A DNA stretch of 64,000 bases from Priestia megaterium (GCF_023824195.1 NZ_CP085442.1:1526001-1590000); one strand, 5' to 3'; counted from the stretch's first letter, positions 8,767 through 17,751 are shown. The notes: generated by a model from the letters alone, not told the origin. Program-made: numbers and translations.

Positions 8767-9089
8767 TTTTTTTAAAGAATTATTAAAGAGAGAAAAGAAA
8801 AAAGATATTGTCTAATAACGTTCTCGAAAGCTCATTAATAGAAACAAGGATTTTTATCAGTACAGAAAATTTTTTATTTTTTGTTTTTTTAGTATGGACA
8901 TTTACCTAGTTGTTTATTATTATGAATTCTATAAGTATTGAATTTTAAGCGCTTTCAAAATAAACATTTGTCTTTCTCAGGAATACACTTGATTTTTAAC
9001 TCATATACTGTAAGTGCTTAGATTAATCTTTTAATGGGGAAAAGAGAAGTTTATAAGAGGTGTTGAACAATAATGAGGGGGTATAGAAG
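8767..9089 (+). promoter_or_regulatory. kbl upstream region with cre-like site
   Basis: About 320 AT-rich bases. TTTAAGCGCTTTCA at 8944-8957 reads on the other strand as TGAAAGCGCTTAAA, one mismatch from the CcpA cre consensus TGWAANCGNTNWCA. This would place threonine catabolism under glucose repression. No clear -35/-10 pair was found. Confidence 0.5.
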
Positions 9090-10280
9090 ATGACAAGCAG
9101 ACGTTTAAAAGAATTCTTGAATAATAATTTAGAAGATTTAAAAGATAAAGGGCTATACAATGTCATTAATCCGGTAGAGGGGCCAAACGGACCTGTGATT
9201 CAAATTGACGGAAAGCAATTAATTAATTTATCATCCAACAATTATTTGGGTCTTGCTACAGACGAAAGGCTTATTAACGCGTGCAACGAAGCCACTGAAA
9301 AATACGGAGTGGGGGCTGGCGCTGTCCGAACGATTAATGGAACTCTAGATATTCATATTAAGCTAGAGGAAAAGCTAGCCGAGTTTAAGCATACAGAAGC
9401 AGCTATAGCTTACCAGTCTGGCTTTAACTGTAATATGGCAGCCATCTCCGCGGTTATGGATAAACATGATGCGATTTTATCAGATGAGCTGAATCACGCT
9501 TCAATTATTGACGGATGCCGGCTATCAAAAGCAAAAATTATTCCTTTTAAGCATTCGGATATGAAAGATCTTCGTGCAAAAGCAGGCGAAGCACAAAAAT
9601 CCGGTTCATATAATAAAATAATGGTAATTACCGATGGTGTATTCTCAATGGATGGAGACATTGCTAAGCTTCCGGAAATTGTAGAAATCGCAGAGGAATT
9701 TGACTTAATCACATACGTAGATGATGCTCACGGGTCGGGCGTATTAGGGAACGGCATGGGCACAGTCAAACATTTTGGCTTATCTGAAAAAGTAGACTTC
9801 CAGATTGGAACATTGTCAAAAGCGATTGGAGCTGTAGGTGGGTATGTAGCGGGAAAAAAAGACTTAATTGACTGGTTAAAAGTAAGAAGCCGTCCGTTTT
9901 TGTTCTCGACTGCTATTACACCAGGCACGGCTGCTGCTTGTATTAAAGCAATCGAAATCCTAAGCACAAGTACAGAGCTGCAGCAGCAAATGTGGGAAAA
10001 CAGTCGTTATTTAAAGCAAGGATTAAAAGAACTAGGTTTTAACATTGGAGAAAGTGAAACGCCTATCACTCCGTGCATCATAGGAGATGAAAACCAAACG
10101 CAGATTTTTAGTGAGAAATTAATAGAAGAAGGGGTATACGCTAAATCAATTGTTTTCCCAACCGTTCCAAGAGGGACAGGACGCGTTCGCAATATGCCGA
10201 CGGCTGCTCATACAAAAGAAATGTTAGATGAAGCACTTCGTATCTACAAAAAAGTAGGCAAGGAAATGAAATTAATCTAA
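9090..10280 (+). CDS. kbl: Glycine C-acetyltransferase (2-amino-3-ketobutyrate CoA ligase)
   Basis: A 396-residue PLP enzyme of the alpha-oxoamine synthase family. It converts 2-amino-3-oxobutyrate plus CoA to glycine and acetyl-CoA, the second step of threonine breakdown. Visible family marks are [19 protein letters not shown], the cofactor-binding [10 protein letters not shown] and the Schiff-base lysine in [13 protein letters not shown]. The C-terminus has [12 protein letters not shown]. Length matches B. subtilis Kbl. The start is ATG 9090 after GAGGGGG. The threonine dehydrogenase gene follows 37 bases later, as one operon. Confidence 0.93.
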   Translation: MTSRRLKEFLNNNLEDLKDKGLYNVINPVEGPNGPVIQIDGKQLINLSSNNYLGLATDERLINACNEATEKYGVGAGAVRTINGTLDIHIKLEEKLAEFKHTEAAIAYQSGFNCNMAAISAVMDKHDAILSDELNHASIIDGCRLSKAKIIPFKHSDMKDLRAKAGEAQKSGSYNKIMVITDGVFSMDGDIAKLPEIVEIAEEFDLITYVDDAHGSGVLGNGMGTVKHFGLSEKVDFQIGTLSKAIGAVGGYVAGKKDLIDWLKVRSRPFLFSTAITPGTAAACIKAIEILSTSTELQQQMWENSRYLKQGLKELGFNIGESETPITPCIIGDENQTQIFSEKLIEEGVYAKSIVFPTVPRGTGRVRNMPTAAHTKEMLDEALRIYKKVGKEMKLI

Positions 10281-10317
10281 ACGTTGAATCTAGGCAGTAC
10301 ACGAGGAGGATATTGAC

Positions 10318-11277
10318 ATGAAAAAAGTATTAATAACGGGTTCTTTAGGGCAAATCGGTTCTGAGTTAACGGCGAAAATGAGAGAGATATATGGTTCAGA
10401 AAATATTATTGCCACTGATATTCGCAAAACGACGAGCGATGTCGTGACTTCAGGTCCATTCGAGATTTTAGATGTAACAGATCAGACTGCGTTATTTACG
10501 ATCGCTAAAAAGCATAAAGTCGATACTATTATTCACTTGGCTGCGCTGTTATCAGCGACAGCCGAGCAAAAACCGCTTCTAGCTTGGAATCTAAATATGG
10601 GCGGATTAGTAAACGCGCTCGAAGTAGCGCGCGAGCTTCAGTGTCAATTTTTTACTCCAAGTTCTATTGGCGCATTTGGTCCAACGACTCCAAAAGACTG
10701 GACGCCGCAGGATACAATTCAACGTCCTACCACGATGTATGGGGTTAATAAAGTAGCGGGTGAATTACTTTGCGATTACTACCACCATAAATTCGGAGTA
10801 GATACACGAGGGCTACGTTTTCCAGGCTTAATTTCATATGTAACGCCTCCAGGTGGAGGAACAACGGACTACGCTGTTGAAATTTATTATGAAGCCGTTA
10901 AGCATAAGCGATATACGTCTTATATTGACAAAGGAACATATATGGATATGATGTATATGCCTGATGCATTAAATGCTGTTATCCAACTAATGGAAGCAGA
11001 CGGTTCTAAGCTGAAGCACCGAAATTCATTTAACGTTTCTGCCATGAGCTTTGATCCAGAACAAATGGCGACTGAAATCAGAAAAACGATTCCGGAATTT
11101 GTGCTGAATTATCAAGTAGATCCTGTTCGACAAGCAATTGCTGAAAGCTGGCCTAACCATATAGATTCCAGCTGTGCGATAGAAGAGTGGGGATTTAAAG
11201 CAGAATATAACCTAGAAAAAATGACGAGAGAGATGCTGGGAAAGTTAAAAGTTGAATCACAGCTTGTCTTAACGTAA
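10318..11277 (+). CDS. tdh: L-threonine 3-dehydrogenase, short-chain (SDR) type
   Basis: A 319-residue extended SDR protein. The NAD-binding motif is [10 protein letters not shown] near residue 7, the active-site pair is YGVNK (Tyr and Lys), and SSIGAFGP supplies the Ser. The family includes UDP-galactose epimerase-like threonine dehydrogenases that oxidise threonine to 2-amino-3-oxobutyrate. Its position directly after kbl, with a shared operon and GAGGAGG ribosome binding site, supports this function. B. subtilis uses an unrelated zinc-dependent Tdh, so this is a non-orthologous version of the same step. No strong terminator follows. Confidence 0.85.
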   Translation: MKKVLITGSLGQIGSELTAKMREIYGSENIIATDIRKTTSDVVTSGPFEILDVTDQTALFTIAKKHKVDTIIHLAALLSATAEQKPLLAWNLNMGGLVNALEVARELQCQFFTPSSIGAFGPTTPKDWTPQDTIQRPTTMYGVNKVAGELLCDYYHHKFGVDTRGLRFPGLISYVTPPGGGTTDYAVEIYYEAVKHKRYTSYIDKGTYMDMMYMPDALNAVIQLMEADGSKLKHRNSFNVSAMSFDPEQMATEIRKTIPEFVLNYQVDPVRQAIAESWPNHIDSSCAIEEWGFKAEYNLEKMTREMLGKLKVESQLVLT

Positions 11278-11308
11278 GTAGAGAAAAATGATTTCTTCCT
11301 TGAAAATA

Positions 11309-11324
11309 AAGTAAGCGCTTACCA
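11309..11324. promoter_or_regulatory. Cre-like palindrome before hutP
   Basis: GTAAGCGCTTAC (11311-11322) is a perfect 12-bp palindrome. With its flanks it fits the CcpA cre consensus except for the outermost bases. It lies about 165 bases before hutP. CcpA control of hut genes is known in B. subtilis; this site is an inference. Confidence 0.4.
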
Positions 11325-11487
11325 AAAGGTGGGTTACTTATTTATGCAAGTTCTACTTCGTAACAGTGGTGGACAGTACAAGTAGATCTCCTAACCCTTT
11401 AAGTGAGCGCTCGTTCGTTGAATAATCAGCACCCTTTTAGGTACCGTCTGTTAAAATAATAAGGGGATAGAAGGGAGGGAATGACAG

Positions 11488-11952
11488 TTGAGCAATAAAT
11501 TTCAACAAGTTAATGATTTTTCAATGGGAAGATTAACATCTTTACTCGTTCTTTTACATAATACGGAACTAGCTGAAGGTATTGAAAAGGAAATCAATGA
11601 GAGAGGATACAGCTACACAGTAGGAAAAGTCGGAGCGATGGAGCTGTCTAAAGTCGTGGCGGCAATTGAAACGAGCGCCAAGACAAACAAAATTATTAAT
11701 GCCCAGTCGTACCGGGAAGTTCACGCTCTTTATCATGCTATACTTGAAGCCATTCAAGGAGTTAGTCGAGGAACGCTGCAGCTGGGTGATATTTTACGGA
11801 CGGTAGGACTCACATTTTCAATCGTGCGCGGAAAAATTGAGTTTTCAGGATCAAGCGACGAATGGATTAGCGTTTGTGTGTATGGAACGATAGGTGCGCC
11901 TAAAAAAGGCTTTGAACATGATACATTAGGCTTTGGTTTTAACCATATTTAA
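11488..11952 (+). CDS. hutP: HutP, histidine-responsive RNA-binding antiterminator
   Basis: A 154-residue protein that aligns by eye along its length with B. subtilis HutP (GRLTSLLVLL, KVGAMELSKVVAAIETS, YREVHALYHA, YGTIGAPKKGFEH, GFGFNHI). HutP binds histidine and Mg2+ through conserved histidines, then binds UAG repeats in the hut leader to prevent termination. The start is TTG 11488 behind GGGAGG; the ATG at 11481 is in a frame that stops after five codons. No histidine-degradation gene follows: the next gene is an MFS transporter behind its own promoter and a PyrR leader. The hut enzymes must be elsewhere, or this is an isolated regulator. Confidence 0.92.
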   Translation: MSNKFQQVNDFSMGRLTSLLVLLHNTELAEGIEKEINERGYSYTVGKVGAMELSKVVAAIETSAKTNKIINAQSYREVHALYHAILEAIQGVSRGTLQLGDILRTVGLTFSIVRGKIEFSGSSDEWISVCVYGTIGAPKKGFEHDTLGFGFNHI

Positions 11953-12028
11953 AAAATAATGAACGAAATAGTATGAATGTAAAAAGTGAGAGATGTACAT
12001 AGCTGCTTTAAAGAAGATATTTTTCTTA

Positions 12029-12057
12029 TTGAAAGGTTCTGTGCGGCGTGTTAACAT
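12029..12057 (+). promoter_or_regulatory. Promoter of the PyrR-leader transporter gene
   Basis: TTGAAA (12029-12034), 17 bases, TAACAT (12052-12057). The predicted start near 12064 puts the first PyrR loop about 15 bases into the transcript. Confidence 0.6.
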
Positions 12058-12077
12058 AATGATTAATATAATAACTG

Positions 12078-12226
12078 CCTTTAAGACGGTCCAGAGAGGC
12101 CGAAAAGGACGGATCACTCATTTACTGCTTCTATGCCTATCTGTGCCCTTTTGCCCTCTGCGACAAAAGGGCTTTTATGTGTTACTTACCTCTTTTAAAC
12201 GAAGTCCAGAGAGGCTTCAAAAGAGA
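12078..12226 (+). promoter_or_regulatory. PyrR-type attenuator leader with two binding loops
   Basis: Two copies of the PyrR-binding loop appear: GGTCCAGAGAGGCC (12089-12102), framed by CCTTTAA and AAAAGG, and AGTCCAGAGAGGCT (12203-12216), framed by CTCTTTT and AAAAGAG. In the first copy the outer A-U pair of the usual AGTCCAGAGAGGCT is replaced by G-C, a compensatory change. A terminator hairpin (12145-12172) sits between them. AAAAGG of loop 1 can instead pair with CCTTTT of the terminator, giving the anti-antiterminator/antiterminator switch known for B. subtilis pyr leaders: UMP-bound PyrR would favour termination. No T-run follows loop 2, though GAATGG can pair with CCATTC downstream. 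Confidence 0.85.
12145..12177 (+). terminator. Attenuator hairpin in the PyrR leader
   Basis: GCCCTTTTG pairs with CAAAAGGGC (9 bp), followed by TTTTA. It lies between the two PyrR loops and upstream of the transporter start codon. Confidence 0.75.
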
Positions 12227-12306
12227 ATGGAGATATGTTATTTATCCATTCCTTCAAAAAAGAAAGAGCGTTGATACAGAAAGAATACACTGGAGGGTGG
12301 AACAAC

Positions 12307-13527
12307 ATGAATTATCGTAACAAGACAGTTGTAGCATCAGTAGCAGGTTTGACGTTAGAAGGGATGGACATTATGTTTATCTCGTTTGCTATGTCAATGA
12401 TTATTGCTGAATTTCACATTGATTTAGCAACAGGTGGACTTATTTCTTCTATTACGAATATAGGAATGCTGATAGGTGGAGTCATCTTCGGAATTTTAGC
12501 AGATAAATTTGGAAGAGTACGGGTTTTTACCTACACGGTTCTTCTATTTGCAGTCGGAACGGCATTAACAGGTTTTGCAGCAAATGTTGAACAAGTGTAT
12601 GCTTCACGTTTTATTGCCGGAATTGGGGCTGGAGGAGAGTACGGGATCGGTATGGCTCTTGTTGCAGAAGCGTGGCCGAAACATAAGCAAGGACGAGCTT
12701 CATCCTATGTTAGTATTGGCGCACAATTTGGAGTGATCCTTGCGGCGCTTTTAAGTTCTCTGATCCTGCCGATTTTCGGATGGAGAGCGCTGTTTTTTGT
12801 CGGAATTATCCCCGTCATTTTCGCTTTTATCGTACGAAAAAATTTAAACGAATCTCCTGAGTGGCTAAAAGCTCAAAAAGAGAAAACAGCGGTTGTTAAA
12901 AATAATGGCAAGCTTCGTCAATTATTCGCTACGCCTAGGACGGCGATGACGACTATTTCGCTGGCAGTGATGGCTACAGTTCAAATTGCAGGCTATAACG
13001 GACTCATGATATGGCTTCCGTCTATGCTTCAGCAATCACAAGGCCTTTCTGTTTCAAGTTCAGCTCTTTGGACAATCAGTACAGCCGTTGGAATGATTAT
13101 AGGCATGCTAACATTTGGTCAATTTATGGATCGTTTTGGATCGAAACGTACTTTTGGAATCTTTCTTCTGGCTTCAGCTTGTGCGGTATTTTTATACTCT
13201 TATGCCGAAGGAAGTGCAGGGCTGCTTATAGGAGGAGCTGTGGTCGGATTTTTCTCAAACGGAATGTTCGCGGGATACGGAGCATTGATAAGCAGCCACT
13301 ATTCAGTAGAAGTTCGCAGTACTGCAACGAACACCATTTTTAACTTTGGGCGAGCGCTCGGAGGATTATCACCCATTCTTGTCGGCTATCTTTTGCAAAG
13401 CTATGACATGACGGTAGCGATGACGTACTTGGCGGGGCTGTACTGTATTTCGTTTATTTTTATGGTGAGTCTTAAAAAAACGGGCGAAAAGAAAGTGAAA
13501 CAAATGAACGCTCAATCTGTTCTTTAA
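12307..13527 (+). CDS. MFS transporter, aromatic-acid-symporter type, PyrR-regulated
   Basis: A 406-residue protein with 12 predicted membrane segments. Family marks of the aromatic acid/niacin (AAHS, NiaP-like) branch are GMDIMF in helix 1, GILADKFGRVRVF between helices 2 and 3, RFIAGIGAGGEYGIG in helix 4 and LNESPEWLK in the central loop. Members carry benzoate-like acids with protons. The PyrR attenuator in the leader suggests a pyrimidine-related substrate; orotate, a heteroaromatic carboxylate, fits both clues. This is inference. ATG 12307 follows GGAGGG; an upstream in-frame ATG at 12235 lies inside the leader and is unlikely. It is monocistronic and ends at a terminator. Confidence 0.82.
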   Translation: MNYRNKTVVASVAGLTLEGMDIMFISFAMSMIIAEFHIDLATGGLISSITNIGMLIGGVIFGILADKFGRVRVFTYTVLLFAVGTALTGFAANVEQVYASRFIAGIGAGGEYGIGMALVAEAWPKHKQGRASSYVSIGAQFGVILAALLSSLILPIFGWRALFFVGIIPVIFAFIVRKNLNESPEWLKAQKEKTAVVKNNGKLRQLFATPRTAMTTISLAVMATVQIAGYNGLMIWLPSMLQQSQGLSVSSSALWTISTAVGMIIGMLTFGQFMDRFGSKRTFGIFLLASACAVFLYSYAEGSAGLLIGGAVVGFFSNGMFAGYGALISSHYSVEVRSTATNTIFNFGRALGGLSPILVGYLLQSYDMTVAMTYLAGLYCISFIFMVSLKKTGEKKVKQMNAQSVL

Positions 13528-13556
13528 AATAAAAGATAGATTCTATGCTTTTCTGG

Positions 13557-13592
13557 AAAAACCGCGCTTACTCAAAAGGGCGGTTTTTTGAG
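13557..13592 (+). terminator. Terminator after the MFS transporter gene
   Basis: AAAACCGC pairs with GCGGTTTT, ending in a T-run; an alternative pairing of ACTCAAAA with TTTTGAGT overlaps it. Confidence 0.75.
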
Positions 13593-13792
13593 TGTATAAA
13601 AAAATAAGTTTAGGTGTTGTATCGTTGTTTTTTTCGCAGATACTTTATTAACAAAGACCTCTACATTATCTATAAAAATATTTATGGATAGGCAGATATT
13701 TTCTAATTTGTATTATAGTAATTTCTCTCTTACAATATGTTGTGTAAGGCGGAAACAGAAAATACTATCTTTATTTACAGGAGGACGTTACT

Positions 13793-14458
13793 ATGTCTAA
13801 ACATATATTAATGGTCGTAACAACGGCTGACAAAATGAAAGAAAATCATCCAACAGGTCTTTGGCTTTCAGAATTTGGTGAAGCGTACGTAGAGTTTGAA
13901 AAAGCTGGATTTACGATTACTGTAGCAAGTCCTCTAGGAGGAAAAGCGCCGGTGGATGCTCGCAGCCTTGAAGGAGAGACTTCTCAAGAAATCTTAAATA
14001 CAGCTAAGCATCTAGAGAATACCCTAAAACTTGATACAATTACAGACAGTGCTAAATTCGATGCTGTTTTCTTACCAGGCGGTCACGGCACAATGTTTGA
14101 TCTGCCAGATAATCAAACGCTCCACGCTTTAATCCGTGAACTATACGAAGGAGACAAAGTAGTAGCCGCTGTATGCCACGGACCCGCAGGCTTAGTAGGT
14201 GTTACGTTATCAGATGAAAAGCCGTTGGTCGAAGGAAAAGATGTCGCTGCGTTTACAGATGATGAAGAACGTGAAACAACATTGGACCGCTTCATGCCGT
14301 TTCTTTTGGAAACACGTCTGCGTGAACTTGGGGCAAATGTAGTAACTGCTCCAAACTGGACCGATAATATACAAGCAGATGGCAATCTAATAACAGGTCA
14401 AAATCCTCAGTCAACAATCAGTGTAGCAAAAGCAGTCGTTAACCAACTATTGAAATAA
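13793..14458 (+). CDS. DJ-1/PfpI-family protein, type 1 glutamine amidotransferase fold
   Basis: A 221-residue protein close to the Hsp31/HchA-like branch. The nucleophile cysteine lies in the elbow VAAVCHGPAGLVG, with FLPGGHGTMFDLP upstream and TGQNPQSTISVAKAV at the C-terminus. Relatives act as glutathione-independent glyoxalases (methylglyoxal to lactate) or deglycase/chaperone-type stress proteins. Which activity applies is not decidable here. The start is ATG 13793 with GGAGGAC upstream. It is a single gene with a terminator. Confidence 0.82.
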   Translation: MSKHILMVVTTADKMKENHPTGLWLSEFGEAYVEFEKAGFTITVASPLGGKAPVDARSLEGETSQEILNTAKHLENTLKLDTITDSAKFDAVFLPGGHGTMFDLPDNQTLHALIRELYEGDKVVAAVCHGPAGLVGVTLSDEKPLVEGKDVAAFTDDEERETTLDRFMPFLLETRLRELGANVVTAPNWTDNIQADGNLITGQNPQSTISVAKAVVNQLLK

Positions 14459-14463
14459 CATGT

Positions 14464-14503
14464 AAAAAATCCTGTAGACTAATCAGCCTGCAGGATTTTT
14501 TAA
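14464..14503 (+). terminator. Terminator after the DJ-1/PfpI gene
   Basis: AAAAAATCCTGTAG pairs with CTGCAGGATTTTTT. Confidence 0.88.
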
Positions 14504-14660
14504 TAGTAGCAAGAAAAGTAGCTGCATATAGCGCGTACGCTTTATTACATTCAGCTAAAGAAATCAATCATCATGCAAAAAATGATAATTGTCAGTGTAA
14601 TGAATACAAAAAGAGGGAAGCTTTTTACGGAGAATATTTTTTAAGAAATGAGGAAAAACA

Positions 14661-14951
14661 ATGTCAGAAATTATTATCAACGCCATTTTGCAAGCTAAAC
14701 CAGGAAAAGAAGAAGAGCTTCGATTAGAGTTAGTAAAAGTCATTGAACCGTCAAGAGAAGAAAAAGGATGTGTTCAATACACTCTCCACGAGGATACAGA
14801 CAAAACAGGCTCGTTTGTTTTTTATGAGAAATGGAAAAGCAAAGAAGATGTTGAAGCGCATCTTGAAACACCTCATTATCAACAATACAGACAGCAAACG
14901 GAGCCATTAATTGAAAGCAGAGTGGTACATCGTTTACAAGAAGTACGTTGA
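14661..14951 (+). CDS. Antibiotic biosynthesis monooxygenase (ABM) domain protein
   Basis: A 96-residue protein of the dimeric alpha/beta ABM fold (YgiN-like): INAILQAKPGKEEELR, CVQYTLHEDTDKTGSFVFYEKW and a HLETPHYQQY helix. Family members are small quinol monooxygenases or heme/aldehyde-handling enzymes; no cofactor site is evident. It is preceded by a weak GAGGAAA site and followed by a terminator, alone between the DJ-1-like and aldehyde dehydrogenase genes. All three are plausible carbonyl or oxidative stress functions. Confidence 0.8.
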   Translation: MSEIIINAILQAKPGKEEELRLELVKVIEPSREEKGCVQYTLHEDTDKTGSFVFYEKWKSKEDVEAHLETPHYQQYRQQTEPLIESRVVHRLQEVR

Positions 14952-14956
14952 TGCGT

Positions 14957-14989
14957 AAACACCGTTCATATATGAACGGTGTTTTTTAT
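14957..14989 (+). terminator. Terminator after the ABM gene
   Basis: AAACACCGTTCATA pairs perfectly with TATGAACGGTGTTT, then a T-run. Confidence 0.92.
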
Positions 14990-15173
14990 GTAGAGAGTTA
15001 AGAAGTTATAAAGTAAAAATAGTTTCAGCTATGAAAAGCCGATCGGAAAAGGGATAAGACAGTGAAAAAAACGAAAAATCATATAAGCGGTGTTTGAGAA
15101 GCAGACAGGCGGGTAGATAAAAACTAGATGACATAGTTCAACAATTAACAAACTAAAAGGAGAGATCAAATCA

Positions 15174-16613
15174 ATGCGTACAAACTTAAAACACTTTATT
15201 AACGGAGAATGGGTTGAATCAACAGGAAACGAAACGTCAGATGTGATCAATCCTGCTACTGAAAAATCAATTGGTAAAATTAGCTTAGGTACAAAAGAAG
15301 ATCTAGATAAAGCCGTGGCAGCAGCTAAAGCAGCTCTTCCAACATTTTCAAGAACAACAAAAGAAGAGCGAATTAAAATGCTTCGCAATATTGCAAAAGG
15401 GTATGAAAAGCGTAAACAGGAGCTTATTGAGGTTATGACTGAAGAGCTTGGCGCTCCTTTAAAGATTTCAGAAGAAGTTCACTATGAAATGGGACTTAGC
15501 CACTTTAAAGAAGCAGCTAATGCACTTGAAGATTACACATTTGAAAAAGATCATGGAAGCTACAAGGTCGTGAAAGAATCTATTGGAGTAAGCGGACTTA
15601 TTACACCATGGAACTTCCCAACAAATCAGACGTCTACTAAAATTGCAGGAGCTATCGCAGCAGGAAGTCCAATGGTATTAAAACCATCAGAACTTACACC
15701 GTATGCAGCGATGATATTAGCAGAGATCATTGAGGAAGCTGGTGTACCAAAAGGTGCCTTTAACCTTGTAAACGGAACGGGAAGCACAATTGGTGACGGT
15801 ATTAGTTCTCACCCGGACATTGATTTTGTATCATTTACAGGATCAGGTGCTGTAGGCGAGAAAATTATGCAAAACGCGGCTAAAACAATCAAAAAAGTAG
15901 CGCTTGAGCTAGGCGGGAAATCACCGCTAGTTGTATTAGAGGATGCGGATGTAGAAGAAGCGGCTAAAATAGCAGTTTCACACATTGCAATGAATACAGG
16001 GCAAGTATGTACGGCGGCAACGCGCATTATCATTCCTGCCTCTATGAAAGAAAAATTTGAAGAAGCAGTGAAGAAGGTTCTACCATCATTCCCAGTTGGT
16101 GATCCGTTAAATAAAGACAACGTAACTGGACCGCTCGTAGCGGAAAAACAGTGGGATCGCGTACAGGATTATATTAAAAAAGGAATGGACGAAGGTGCAA
16201 AGCTTCTTACTGGCGGAACGGGCAAACCAGACGGCTTAGAGACAGGATACTTTGTTAAACCGACAGTCTTTACTGACGTTTCAAATGATATGGTTATTGC
16301 ACAAGAAGAAATCTTTGGACCTGTAACAACTATTATTACGTATGATGATCTAGAGCAAGCTCTTGAAATTGCAAACGATACAATTTATGGACTTGCAGGC
16401 TATGCCGTCGGAAAAGACCAAGAAACACTTGACTATGTTGCTAAAAATATTAGAGCTGGTCAAATCATCGTCAACGATGCCGAGCAAGACAGAGCTGCAC
16501 CATTCGGTGGATTCAAACAATCTGGTATTGGACGCGAGTGGGGAGCATTTGGTATTGAAGAATATCTAGAGCCAAAAGCGATCATGGGCGTTAAAGTTCC
16601 GGCAAAAGTATAA
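15174..16613 (+). CDS. NAD(P)-dependent aldehyde dehydrogenase
   Basis: A 479-residue ALDH-superfamily enzyme oxidising an aldehyde to its acid. The cofactor-binding and catalytic parts are intact: ITPWNFPTNQ, KPSELTPYAA, FTGSGAVGEKI, the general base Glu in LELGGKSPL and the nucleophile Cys in NTGQVCTAATR. The C-terminal PFGGFKQSGIGREWG motif closes the fold. It resembles the general betaine/aliphatic aldehyde group, but no neighbouring pathway fixes the substrate. ATG 15174 follows AAAAGGAGAG. It is monocistronic, ending at a terminator. Confidence 0.9.
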   Translation: MRTNLKHFINGEWVESTGNETSDVINPATEKSIGKISLGTKEDLDKAVAAAKAALPTFSRTTKEERIKMLRNIAKGYEKRKQELIEVMTEELGAPLKISEEVHYEMGLSHFKEAANALEDYTFEKDHGSYKVVKESIGVSGLITPWNFPTNQTSTKIAGAIAAGSPMVLKPSELTPYAAMILAEIIEEAGVPKGAFNLVNGTGSTIGDGISSHPDIDFVSFTGSGAVGEKIMQNAAKTIKKVALELGGKSPLVVLEDADVEEAAKIAVSHIAMNTGQVCTAATRIIIPASMKEKFEEAVKKVLPSFPVGDPLNKDNVTGPLVAEKQWDRVQDYIKKGMDEGAKLLTGGTGKPDGLETGYFVKPTVFTDVSNDMVIAQEEIFGPVTTIITYDDLEQALEIANDTIYGLAGYAVGKDQETLDYVAKNIRAGQIIVNDAEQDRAAPFGGFKQSGIGREWGAFGIEEYLEPKAIMGVKVPAKV

Positions 16614-16618
16614 TTGAT

Positions 16619-16658
16619 GTAAAAAAAGAAAGGAGTTTTTCTCCTTTCTTTTTTTATG
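16619..16658 (+). terminator. Terminator after the aldehyde dehydrogenase gene
   Basis: AAAAAAAGAAAGGAG pairs with CTCCTTTCTTTTTTT. Confidence 0.9.
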
Positions 16659-16765
16659 GATACATAAAAGAGAGCTATTTAAAAAAAGAATAACGAAAGC
16701 AAAGGTGGATAGCATAAACGTGTATCACGTATATGAAGTGACACGCTAAAGGAGGGAATTATAAA

Positions 16766-17614
16766 TTGAATAGGGATATGCACGGAAGTTCATCAACGGA
16801 AAGTTTTATTCCCATGAGCTCTATAGCCAGTGGAAAAGGAGTCGAAGTGACGCCGGACGTCTACAGCTATACTACACAGATTGTTAACGTATGTTTTATA
16901 GGAAATCCAGACAAAGACAATAGTTTTGTACTTGTGGATGCGGGAATGCCTAATTCGGCTTCTATGATTATCAAAGAGGCAGAGGAAAGGTTTGGAAAAG
17001 GAAAAAAACCAAAAGCAATTATTCTTACACATGCACATTTTGATCATATTGGATCTATTATTGAACTAGTGGAGAAGTGGAAAATACCGGTATATGCACA
17101 TCCACTTGAACTTCCATATGTGACGGGTAAAAAAAATTATCCTACACCAGATGGCACAGTCGAAGGCGGGCTTGTAGCAAAGCTTTCTCCACTATTTCCA
17201 ACGGAAGCCATCGATTTAGGCTCTCATGTGCAAGCTTTACCAGCCGACGGCTCTGTACCCCATATGCCGCAATGGGAATGGATTCACACCCCTGGTCATT
17301 CTCCAGGACATATTTCTCTTTTTAGAAAGCAAGATCTTGCGCTTATCGCTGGAGATGCTTTTGTTACCACTAAGCAAGAATATTTACTGGATGTACTAGA
17401 GCAAGAACTGGAGATTAGCGGTCCTCCTCGTTATTTAACTACGGACTGGGCATCTGCCAAAAAATCAGTTGAAGTGCTTCAGTCACTTCATCCGTCTGTG
17501 GCGGTGACAGGACATGGAAAACCGGTTTCCGGCGAATGGCTTTCAACTAATTTATTGAGGCTTACGAAGAATTTCAATGAAATTGCTCGTCCTGATTACG
17601 GAAAGTATGTATAA
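16766..17614 (+). CDS. MBL-fold metallo-hydrolase
   Basis: A 282-residue metallo-beta-lactamase-fold protein. The metal site is visible in THAHFDHIG, with further ligands His in HTPGHSPGHIS, Asp in IAGDAFVTT and His in VTGHGKPVS. This set suggests a binuclear zinc hydrolase of the YflN/glyoxalase II-like general group; the substrate is unknown. The start is TTG 16766, set 9 bases after AAGGAGGG. It is monocistronic with a terminator. The bases AACCGGTT at 17520-17527 inside this gene match the sugar operator core but lie far from any promoter. Confidence 0.85.
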   Translation: MNRDMHGSSSTESFIPMSSIASGKGVEVTPDVYSYTTQIVNVCFIGNPDKDNSFVLVDAGMPNSASMIIKEAEERFGKGKKPKAIILTHAHFDHIGSIIELVEKWKIPVYAHPLELPYVTGKKNYPTPDGTVEGGLVAKLSPLFPTEAIDLGSHVQALPADGSVPHMPQWEWIHTPGHSPGHISLFRKQDLALIAGDAFVTTKQEYLLDVLEQELEISGPPRYLTTDWASAKKSVEVLQSLHPSVAVTGHGKPVSGEWLSTNLLRLTKNFNEIARPDYGKYV

Positions 17615-17670
17615 GACTAAAGAAAAAATGTTAATCTTTACGCAGCTTTTAAAAGCTGCAGGTGAAGATC

Positions 17671-17711
17671 AAAAGCTCTACGAACTCAGTGAGTTCATAG
17701 AGCTTTTTTTA
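17671..17711 (+). terminator. Terminator after the MBL gene
   Basis: AAAAGCTCTACGAACTCA pairs with TGAGTTCATAGAGCTTTT, followed by a T-run. A 16-bp palindrome, CAGCTTTTAAAAGCTG, lies just upstream (17643-17658). Confidence 0.88.
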
Positions 17712-17751
17712 TTTTTCGTATAAAAGTGAAAAAAGGTGGTTATTATCCTTA

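Noticed and set aside
17520..17527. Sixth AACCGGTT, matching the sugar operator core
   Set aside because: It lies inside the MBL hydrolase coding sequence with no promoter near; one chance occurrence is expected in a window of this size.
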